Shown here: in pieces, positions 1-4,227 of the stretch
Numbering within the stretch: position 1 is the stretch's first letter
How the letters are laid out: the number at the start of each line of letters is the position of its first letter
From: Aquitalea sp.
GTDB lineage: Bacteria > Pseudomonadota > Gammaproteobacteria > Burkholderiales > Chromobacteriaceae
NCBI GenBank assembly: GCA_019232735.1
Contig: JAFANL010000032.1
Span: 1-5,045 of the forward strand
Reading direction: 5' to 3'
Length of the DNA: 5,045 nucleotides
Notes under the pieces: generated by a model
Told to the model about the DNA's origin: nothing
Databases searched by the model: none
The model's input: only the letters and a program-made list of their open reading frames with translations
Made by a program: the position numbers and the translations under genes

Positions 1-627
1 GAAGTAGCTGCGCTGTCCGCGCATCTCGCTGATGCAGCGCAACAATAGCTCGAAATCCTCGTTACCATCAACCAACTCCAGATGGTCGGTATTGACGATC
101 AGCAAGGGGGCAGCTTCGTACTGATGGAAAAATTCGCTGTAAGCGGCATGGACACGCTTGAGGTAGCCTTCCGGGAAATCCTGTTCCAGCTGGCTGGCAC
201 GGCTGGCACTGCGGTCCAGCAACACCTGCTCCGAGGCTTGCAGATAGATCACCAGGTCCGGCACCGGATACTGTGGCAATAATTGTTGCGCCAGGCGCTG
301 ATACAGGGCCAGTTCCTGCTCATCCAGATTCACCCGGGCAAACAGGGCATCTTTTTCAAACAGGAAATCCGATACCACCGGGCTGGCCAGGGTATCGCCC
401 AGCAGCATGCCACGTGCCATGTCGGCGCGCTGCAGCAGGAAACTCAGCTGGGTTGCCAGGCCATGGCTGGCCACATTGCGATAGAACCGCGGCAGAAAGG
501 GATTGGCAGCCGGATCTTCCGCCAGCAGTTGCACGCCCCAGTAACGGGCCAGACGGCGCGCCAGCGCCGACTTGCCCGAGCCGATCGGACCTTCCACCAC
601 CACATAGCGCAAATGGCTGTGACTCAT
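1..627 (-). CDS. Deoxynucleoside kinase (deoxyadenosine/deoxyguanosine kinase family), C-terminus cut by window edge
   Basis: Phosphorylates deoxynucleosides with ATP in the cytosolic salvage pathway; this family is usually annotated as deoxyguanosine or deoxyadenosine kinase, and the substrate cannot be fixed from sequence. The 209 visible codons begin with ATG at 627. Visible motifs are a P-loop at residues 13-20 (GPIGSGKS), the family block with NPFL and FY at about 42-49, and SDFLFEKDALF at about 86-96. After these come a DRSxSR lid-like stretch and a closing PLLIVNTDHLEL segment. The frame is open to base 1. Family members are about 210-220 residues, so only the last few codons should be missing. 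A good ribosome site, AGGAGA (633-638), sits 5 bases before the start and only 14 bases separate the gene from the folK stop, so it is the third gene of the pcnB operon. In many betaproteobacteria panB follows; that would lie outside the window (inference). Confidence 0.92.
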   Translation of the reverse strand, partial: MSHSHLRYVVVEGPIGSGKSALARRLARYWGVQLLAEDPAANPFLPRFYRNVASHGLATQLSFLLQRADMARGMLLGDTLASPVVSDFLFEKDALFARVNLDEQELALYQRLAQQLLPQYPVPDLVIYLQASEQVLLDRSASRASQLEQDFPEGYLKRVHAAYSEFFHQYEAAPLLIVNTDHLELVDGNEDFELLLRCISEMRGQRSYF

Positions 628-641
628 GCTTGTCTCCTAGA

Positions 642-1130
642 CTAGGCCGACGGCTCCAGCCGGATCACTCCGCTGCAATCCAGTGCAGCAGCAATGGCGG
701 CAGCCTGGCCGTGTTCTCCCACCTGCTGGGCAGGGGCGATTTCCGCCAACGGTACCATGACAAAGGCCCGCTGGTGCATGCGTGGATGAGGCAGCAGCAA
801 ATGCGGATCATCCAGCACCGTGTCCTGATACAACAATACGTCCAGATCCAGCACCCGCGGGGCATTGCGGAAGCTGCGCTCACGCCCGAAGCCGGCCTCG
901 ATCTGCATCAGTGCAGCCAGCAGCTGATGCGGCGACAGTTCCGTTTCCAGTTGCGCCACGGCATTGATGAAGTCGGGCTGATCCAGATAACCCACCGGGG
1001 TGGTGAGATACAGCGAAGACTGACTGAGCAGCCGGGTGCCGGCAAGAGTGGCAAGGGCCGCGAGGGCGGCCCTGATCTGGTCTGCCGGTTGCTCCAGGTT
1101 ACTCCCCAGAGCCACATAGGCCAGGCTCAC
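642..1130 (-). CDS. folK: 2-amino-4-hydroxy-6-hydroxymethyldihydropteridine pyrophosphokinase (HPPK)
   Basis: Transfers pyrophosphate from ATP to 6-hydroxymethyl-7,8-dihydropterin, giving the substrate of dihydropteroate synthase in folate synthesis (cytosol). The 162 residues match the usual family length of about 160. Motifs seen: ALGSN at 7-11, GYLDQPDFINAV at 47-58 (pterin pocket), GFGRER at 80-85, and the HPPK signature RNAPRVLDLDVLL at 88-100. Asp95 and Asp97 of that signature correspond to the metal-binding pair known in E. coli HPPK, and Arg92 is also present. HPRMHQRAFVMVPLAEI at 115-131 is the typical C-terminal block. The start codon is GTG at 1130; it overlaps the pcnB stop in the string GTGA, which suggests translational coupling. 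A purine-rich GGAGAGG (1135-1141) inside the end of pcnB serves as ribosome site and supports this start. Confidence 0.97.
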   Translation of the reverse strand: MSLAYVALGSNLEQPADQIRAALAALATLAGTRLLSQSSLYLTTPVGYLDQPDFINAVAQLETELSPHQLLAALMQIEAGFGRERSFRNAPRVLDLDVLLYQDTVLDDPHLLLPHPRMHQRAFVMVPLAEIAPAQQVGEHGQAAAIAAALDCSGVIRLEPSA

Positions 1131-2491
1131 TCAGCCTCTCCCCCCGTGCCGGCATTGTCAGCACGGCGGCGGTTGCTGGTACGGCGGCGGCGACGCTTTT
1201 TCGCCGGCTCTTCGCTGCCACTGCTCTTGGCGTCATTGATCAGCGCTTCACGCTCGGCCTGATCGCCGCGCTGGAAGGCTTCCCACCATTCCACCAGGCT
1301 GGCCGGCAGCTCGCCAGCTTCGGCCCGCAGCGACATGAAGTCGAAGGCGGCACGGAAACGTGGCTGCTCCAGGAAACGGTAAGGACGCGCACCGGTACGG
1401 CTGTCAAAGCGCGCTTGCAAGGTCCAGATTTCGCGCATGGTCACACTGAAGCGGCGCGGAATGGCGAAATCGTTGTCCTGCTCGCTTTCCACATCGGCAA
1501 TGGCCATCTGCAGGGCCGGCAAGGGCTTTTCACCGGCGGCAATGTGCTGCTGCCAGTGCTGGTTGACCTGCTGCCACAGCAAGGTAGCCAGCAGGAAACC
1601 CACCGATACCGGCTTGTCGGCACGAATGCGCGCATCCGTGCTTTGCAGACCCAGTTGCAGGAACAGGTCGTCGCCATCCTCACCCATGACCGCATCCAGC
1701 AGCGGGAATACCCCACGCGACAGGCCTTCGTCGCGCAGCTTCTTCAGGCAGGCATAGGCATGACCGGACATCAGCAGCTTGAGCATTTCGTCAAACAGTC
1801 GCGCCGGCGGTTCCTTTTTCAGCAGATGGGCATGGGCGCGGATCGGCTTGCGTGTGTCTTCGTCGATCTCGAAGCCCAGCTTGGCAGCCAGACGCACCGC
1901 CCGCAGCATGCGCACCGGGTCTTCCTGATAGCGCCGTGCCGGCTGGCCGATCATCACCAGCTTTCTGGCCTTCAGATCCTTCACCCCGTGGTGATAGTCG
2001 ATGATGGACTCATCGAAGGGATCGAAGAACAGCGCGTTGACGGTAAAGTCGCGGCGATGGGCGTCCTCTTCCTGGCTGCCGAAAGTATTGTCGGCCATGA
2101 TGCGGCCCGACTCGTTCTGGTCGTCGATACCACCACCGCGGAAGGTCGTCACCTCGATGGTTTCCGGCCCCACCATCACGTGCACGATACGGAAACGCCG
2201 GCCGATGATGCGGGAGCGGCGGAACAGATGATGCACCTGCTCCGGCGTGGCATTGGTGGCCACGTCAAAATCTTTGGGAGAAACATCCAGCAACAGGTCG
2301 CGCACGGCTCCCCCTACCACGAAGGCAGAGAAACCGGCTTCCTGCAGACGGGAAGTCACCTTGAGCGCAGCATTGCTGAGCTGATCGCGGCGTACGCCAT
2401 GCTGGGACAGCGGAATCACGCGTGGTTTGCTACGGCGTTTGCCCATGCCTGACGGCAGCTCCAATACTTTACGGATAAGCTTGCGGATCAT
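1127..2491 (-). CDS. pcnB: Poly(A) polymerase I
   Basis: Adds poly(A) tails to RNA 3' ends, marking them for decay; a class II nucleotidyltransferase related to CCA-adding enzymes. The 454 residues match the E. coli enzyme in size. Visible motifs: VVGGAVRDLLL at 58-68; DFDVATNATPEQV at 74-86 with the metal-binding pair Asp74/Asp76; RRSRIIGRRFRIVHV at 91-105; RRDFTVNALFFDP at 146-158; and the neck segment DPVRMLRAVRLAAKLGF at 191-207. A basic tail (KKRRRRRTSNRRR, 431-443) resembles the arginine-rich RNA-binding C-terminus of PcnB proteins; CCA-adding enzymes normally lack it, which favours PcnB. An in-frame TAA lies directly before the ATG at 2491, so translation cannot start further upstream. 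No Shine-Dalgarno sequence precedes this ATG; the next ATG (residue 16) has only a GGAG 12 bases away. First gene of the pcnB-folK-kinase operon. Confidence 0.97.
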   Translation of the reverse strand: MIRKLIRKVLELPSGMGKRRSKPRVIPLSQHGVRRDQLSNAALKVTSRLQEAGFSAFVVGGAVRDLLLDVSPKDFDVATNATPEQVHHLFRRSRIIGRRFRIVHVMVGPETIEVTTFRGGGIDDQNESGRIMADNTFGSQEEDAHRRDFTVNALFFDPFDESIIDYHHGVKDLKARKLVMIGQPARRYQEDPVRMLRAVRLAAKLGFEIDEDTRKPIRAHAHLLKKEPPARLFDEMLKLLMSGHAYACLKKLRDEGLSRGVFPLLDAVMGEDGDDLFLQLGLQSTDARIRADKPVSVGFLLATLLWQQVNQHWQQHIAAGEKPLPALQMAIADVESEQDNDFAIPRRFSVTMREIWTLQARFDSRTGARPYRFLEQPRFRAAFDFMSLRAEAGELPASLVEWWEAFQRGDQAEREALINDAKSSGSEEPAKKRRRRRTSNRRRADNAGTGGEAE

Positions 2492-2548
2492 TTAGAGGAA
2501 TAAGGACGTGGAATGAAGGGATTCGCAAGAAAGGAATTCAAGCGGCAG

Positions 2549-2577
2549 ATTATAGCCTGAATCTTCTGACAAGATAC
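2549..2577 (-). promoter_or_regulatory. Candidate sigma-70 promoter of the pcnB operon
   Basis: The minus strand carries a perfect TATAAT at 2549-2554. At 17-base spacing the -35 position (2572-2577) reads GTATCT, a poor match. A better TTGTCA exists at 2567-2572 but is only 12 bases away, too close for a normal pairing. Transcription would begin near 2542, giving a leader of about 50 bases before the pcnB ATG. The perfect -10 and the position make this the likely operon promoter; the -35 is uncertain. Confidence 0.55.
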
Positions 2578-2602
2578 ACCGCTACGGCCCAATTAATCGT
2601 AC

Positions 2603-2614
2603 TGGCGAACGCCA
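2603..2614. repeat. Short inverted repeat TGGCG-AA-CGCCA
   Basis: Two 5-base arms (2603-2607 and 2610-2614) separated by two bases, in the intergenic region between the divergent pcnB and exonuclease-like genes. It lies upstream of both candidate promoters, so a regulator could bind here, but arms this short also arise by chance in GC-rich DNA. Confidence 0.25.
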
Positions 2615-2643
2615 ACAATGCAGCGCAACACACTACGGCGCGA

Positions 2644-2672
2644 TTGCCCGCCGTGCCCGGCACGCCTAGAAT
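2644..2672 (+). promoter_or_regulatory. Candidate promoter for the exonuclease-like gene
   Basis: TTGCCC at 2644-2649 (4 of 6 matches to the -35 consensus) and TAGAAT at 2667-2672 (5 of 6 to the -10) are separated by 17 bases. Transcription would start near 2679, about 32 bases before the GTG start at 2711. The spacer is almost filled by a perfect inverted repeat (2652-2664). Confidence 0.5.
2652..2664. repeat. Inverted repeat CGTGCC-C-GGCACG within a promoter spacer; possible operator
   Basis: Two perfect 6-base arms flank a single central base. The repeat lies between the proposed -35 and -10 boxes of the plus-strand gene, where a bound protein would block or remodel RNA polymerase. No regulator is identifiable from the sequence. 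It could equally form a small hairpin or be a chance GC-rich palindrome. Confidence 0.35.
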
Positions 2673-2710
2673 CGCACACCATCAGCCGCTTTTCTGTGTG
2701 AAGACCCCAC

Positions 2711-3448
2711 GTGATCCCCCTACTCGCCCTGGATATCCAGACCCTGCCCGATGTTGCCGGCATCCGCACCCTGTACCAGCTGGACGCTGAAATCAGCGAT
2801 GCCGATGTCGTCTACTTCGCCCTGCAGCGCAGCCGCGCCAGCCGTGCCGACGAATTCATGCCCTACCACCTGCATCGCATCGTGGCGGTCAATGCCGTGC
2901 TGCACATCCGCCAGGAAGTGGTACTGCATCAGTCCGAGCCCGGGCAGGACGAGGCCGCCATGCTGCAGACACTGTCGGCACTGCTGAATGAACACATGCC
3001 GCAGATTGTCAGCTGGCAGGGTTCCCAGTTGATGCTGCCGGTATTGCGCCACCGCGCCATGCTGCACAATGTCTCCTTCCCCGGCGGCGGCAACGGGCTG
3101 TTCGGCCAGACGGTAGAACTGAGCCGCGTACTGTGCCAGAACGCTCAGCCCGGCTGTGTGGCCCAAGATGAAATGGCTGGCCTGTGCGGCCTGCCGCGCA
3201 TTCCCGAATACGACGCCCCACAGTCCTGGGCTGCCAGCGCGGCGGGTGGACTGGATACCCTGCTGGCCCACAGCGCCCAGCGCGCTGCTTGTCATTACCT
3301 GATGTGGCTACGCCTAGCTGCTCTGCAGGGGCAGATCTCCCCGCTCACCCGCAGCCAGCATGAACAGAAACTGGCCCAACTACTTGAACAACAAGGCGGG
3401 CACTGGCAGGATTTTCTGCAACAGTGGCCTGTCAACAACAGGGCTTGA
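2711..3448 (+). CDS. PolB-like 3'-5' exonuclease family protein, apparently lacking catalytic residues
   Basis: 245 residues resembling the family named 'predicted 3'-5' exonuclease related to the exonuclease domain of PolB' (DEDDy fold). Shared blocks: LALDIQTLPDVAGIRTLY at 5-22, FMPYHLHRIVAV at 49-60, PQIVSWQGSQLMLPVLRHRAMLHNV at 97-121 and YLMWLRLAALQGQIS at 196-210. Compared with the family pattern as I remember it, motif I DIET reads DIQT (Glu to Gln10), motif II NGxxFD reads QGSQLM (Asp to Met108), and motif III YxxxD reads His187...Arg191. Only Asp8 of the four acidic ligands survives. The middle (about 121-140) is also shorter than usual. Nuclease activity is therefore doubtful; a structural or binding role is inference. 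The start is GTG at 2711; an in-frame TGA at 2699 excludes a longer N-terminus, and the ribosome site is weak. Its stop codon overlaps the -35 box leading to the riboswitch. Confidence 0.8.
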   Translation: MIPLLALDIQTLPDVAGIRTLYQLDAEISDADVVYFALQRSRASRADEFMPYHLHRIVAVNAVLHIRQEVVLHQSEPGQDEAAMLQTLSALLNEHMPQIVSWQGSQLMLPVLRHRAMLHNVSFPGGGNGLFGQTVELSRVLCQNAQPGCVAQDEMAGLCGLPRIPEYDAPQSWAASAAGGLDTLLAHSAQRAACHYLMWLRLAALQGQISPLTRSQHEQKLAQLLEQQGGHWQDFLQQWPVNNRA

Positions 3449-3473
3449 CAGGCTTTTCTGACGGGAATAATCT
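3445..3473 (+). promoter_or_regulatory. Candidate promoter of the SAM-II riboswitch transcript
   Basis: A perfect TTGACA (3445-3450) overlaps the TGA stop of the preceding gene. Downstream lie AATAAT (3466-3471, 5 of 6 matches, 15-base spacer) or TAATCT (3468-3473, 3 of 6, 17-base spacer). Either would start transcription at about 3477-3481, exactly at the 5' arm of the aptamer P1 stem, as expected for a short riboswitch leader. Confidence 0.6.
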
Positions 3474-3480
3474 TTTGCCA

Positions 3481-3533
3481 TGCGCCGATTTGATACAGCT
3501 TGCTGGGCGCACTATAAATGCCAGCTAAAGCGT
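3481..3533 (+). promoter_or_regulatory. SAM-II (sam-alpha) riboswitch aptamer, copy 1
   Basis: An mRNA leader that binds S-adenosylmethionine. P1 is formed by TGCGCC (3481-3486) and GGCGCA (3506-3511). The 19-base loop holds the conserved GATTT (3487-3491) and TTGC (3500-3503). The 3' tail carries ATAAATG (3514-3520) and AGCTAAA (3523-3529). These blocks, in this order and spacing, match the known SAM-II pseudoknot, including the crystallised metagenomic example as I recall it. Loop bases AGCTTGC (3497-3503) can pair with GCCAGCT (3520-3526) with one mismatch, giving the expected pseudoknot. The uridines and AAA known to contact SAM (U11, U21, U44, A45-A47 in that numbering) are all present. 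SAM-II normally switches genes off when SAM is plentiful. A terminator begins 7 bases downstream, so control is probably at transcription. SAM-II is best known from alphaproteobacteria. Confidence 0.88.
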
Positions 3534-3540
3534 GAGTCGG

Positions 3541-3582
3541 AAAACCCGCTGCGCTCTCTGGCCCGGCGGGTTTTTCTTTTTC
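3541..3582 (+). terminator. Intrinsic terminator, likely expression platform of SAM-II copy 1
   Basis: AAAACCCGC (3541-3549) pairs perfectly with GCGGGTTTT (3566-3574), a 9-bp stem with a 16-base loop, followed by a T-rich run to 3581. Bases CCAG (3521-3524) and AGCG (3529-3532) of the aptamer tail can instead pair with CTGG (3558-3561) and CGCT (3552-3555) in the terminator loop. That fold is exclusive with the ligand-bound pseudoknot and encloses the 5' arm of the terminator, so it is a plausible antiterminator. The element could also end transcripts of the upstream exonuclease-like gene. Confidence 0.85.
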
Positions 3583-3648
3583 CGTCACAGATAGTGCGCT
3601 CGCTACGCGACATCGGACATTTTGATTGCTGTACCCGTTTTACCGTCT

Positions 3649-3662
3649 CCGGCCATGGCCGG
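3649..3662. repeat. 14-base perfect palindrome CCGGCCATGGCCGG
   Basis: Lies between the two aptamer copies. As RNA it would form a 5-bp stem with a CATG loop, extendable outward with a wobble pair and one bulge to about 3645-3665. It may simply fold the linker between the aptamers; as DNA it could be a protein site. Nothing else was recognised in 3586-3668, which holds no convincing promoter or gene. Confidence 0.5.
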
Positions 3663-3668
3663 GACACA

Positions 3669-3721
3669 GGCGCCGAGTTAATCGACAACTTGCAGGGCGC
3701 CCAAAAATCCTGCTAAAGCGT
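3669..3721 (+). promoter_or_regulatory. SAM-II-like aptamer, copy 2 (diverged direct repeat of copy 1)
   Basis: Bases 3670-3721 align with 3482-3533 at roughly 40 of 54 columns. P1 is GGCGCC (3669-3674) with GGCGCC (3696-3701); the outer pair is G-C here but T-A in copy 1, a compensatory change that argues for selection on RNA structure. Conserved CTTGC (3689-3693) and GCTAAAGCGT (3712-3721) are kept. GATTT has become GAGTT (3675-3679), the ATAAATG block has become AAAAATC, and the pseudoknot pairing seen in copy 1 is largely lost; GCAGG (3692-3696) with CCTGC (3709-3713) is an alternative pairing. It may be a weaker or altered SAM sensor, a SAM-V-like relative (same fold), or a decaying duplicate. 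There is no separate promoter, so both copies should lie on one transcript. Confidence 0.6.
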
Positions 3722-3745
3722 CGCCTGACGGAGAGTCGGGCACGC
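3718..3745 (+). other. Strong hairpin with GGAGA loop, directly after aptamer copy 2
   Basis: GCGT (3718-3721) pairs with ACGC (3742-3745), and after one bulged C, GCCTGAC (3723-3729) pairs with GTCGGGC (3735-3741) with a single wobble. This makes an 11-bp stem with loop GGAGA (3730-3734). It begins on the base after GCTAAA of copy 2. It may be part of that copy's expression platform, or a CsrA/RsmA-type site, since that protein family binds GGA in hairpin loops. No T-run follows, so it is not an intrinsic terminator, and no start codon is suitably placed for the loop to act as a ribosome site. Confidence 0.55.
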
Positions 3746-3755
3746 AACAGCGCTC

Positions 3756-3773
3756 ACTCATACCCGATGGAGT
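3756..3773 (+). promoter_or_regulatory. Shine-Dalgarno of the 99-residue gene, within a small sequestering hairpin
   Basis: GGAG (3769-3772) lies 7 bases before the ATG at 3780 and decides that start. ACTCAT (3756-3761) can pair with ATGGAGT (3767-3773) with one bulged G and a 5-base loop, covering the whole Shine-Dalgarno core. ACTC could alternatively pair with GAGT (3733-3736) in the hairpin just upstream, so a switch between exposed and hidden ribosome site is possible but unproven. The stem is short. Confidence 0.45.
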
Positions 3774-3779
3774 TTCACC

Positions 3780-4079
3780 ATGTACGATTGCCTGCAAGAT
3801 AGCTGTAGCGACTTTTCCTTTGCCGTATACGATGCCGTGGGAAGAAAACGCCCCCTACAAGGCAGCCTGACTGCCACCCCCCTGTGTGCCGACACCACCC
3901 TGCCGCTGCAAGAACTGCTCGACTTCGCCACCCGACTGGGCTACGACAGCCAACTGGATGCCAGCCAGCTGACCATTCATGAAGTGGGCCTGGTGGATGC
4001 CCTGGCGATCAACAGCCGCTTTGGCAAGGATCTGATCATCAGCTGCGATTTGCGCCGCGAGACTCCAGTACTGTTCTGA
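3780..4079 (+). CDS. Unrecognised 99-residue protein, downstream of tandem SAM-II aptamers
   Basis: I do not recognise the family. The ATG at 3780 has a well-spaced GGAG ribosome site, and the frame ends at TGA 4077-4079, so it is very likely a real gene. The protein has no hydrophobic stretch long enough for a membrane helix, no signal peptide and no obvious nucleotide-binding or DNA-binding motif. Cysteines are at residues 4, 9, 36 and 89, without a CxxC pair. The C-terminal half (LTIHEVGLVDALAINSRFG at about 64-82, then a short hydrophobic DLIISCDL) suggests a compact soluble alpha/beta fold; that is only an impression. The leader holds a SAM-II aptamer, a terminator and a second SAM-II-like copy on the same strand, so expression probably falls when SAM is abundant. 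No known methionine or SAM enzyme is resembled. It may share a transcript with the efflux pump 148 bases downstream. Confidence 0.8.
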   Translation: MYDCLQDSCSDFSFAVYDAVGRKRPLQGSLTATPLCADTTLPLQELLDFATRLGYDSQLDASQLTIHEVGLVDALAINSRFGKDLIISCDLRRETPVLF

Positions 4080-4160
4080 CCGCCAAACCAGAACAAGCCT
4101 CCGCAACTTGAGCGCCATGCGCTGGCGTTGTGGACGGGGATGGCTGCGTCGCCATTACGC

Positions 4161-4190
4161 AAGACAGGGCGGGTAGCGGCTCTCTATAAT
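4161..4190 (+). promoter_or_regulatory. Candidate promoter of the MATE efflux gene
   Basis: A perfect TATAAT at 4185-4190 is preceded, at 18-base spacing, by AAGACA (4161-4166), 4 of 6 matches to the -35 consensus. Transcription would start near 4197, leaving about 30 bases of leader before the ATG at 4228. Confidence 0.6.
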
Positions 4191-4227
4191 GGGACGCTCG
4201 CCCACCTTGTTGAATTGATCCGCCCCC

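Noticed and set aside
273..1262. 329-codon plus-strand frame across the kinase, folK and pcnB ends
   Set aside because: Proline- and arginine-rich low-complexity product, antisense to three recognised genes; typical of a GC-rich shadow frame.
1415..2452. 345-codon open frame opposite pcnB
   Set aside because: It is a mirror frame of a clearly recognised GC-rich gene; its translation looks like no protein family and pcnB explains the region.
2720..3295. 191-codon minus-strand frame opposite the exonuclease-like gene
   Set aside because: The plus-strand product matches a known family, whereas this one does not and has no supported start.
3490..3518. TTGATA-17-TATAAA, looking like a strong sigma-70 promoter
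   Set aside because: Both boxes coincide with conserved SAM-II aptamer blocks (GATTT region and ATAAATG), and a start here would cut off the aptamer. The TTGACA promoter at 3445 fits better. Minor promoter activity cannot be excluded.
3480..3716. Open frame of 78 codons on the plus strand
   Set aside because: It runs through the aptamer, the terminator and the second aptamer, has no ribosome site and resembles no protein.
3767..3802. Tiny frame starting at ATG 3767, overlapping the start of the 99-residue gene
   Set aside because: Eleven codons, no ribosome site in front, and its ATG lies next to the Shine-Dalgarno of the real gene.
4104..4130. Hairpin with CGCCA/TGGCG arms after the 99-residue gene, considered as a terminator
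   Set aside because: The stem is only about 5 bp and no T-run follows, so it is not called as an intrinsic terminator.
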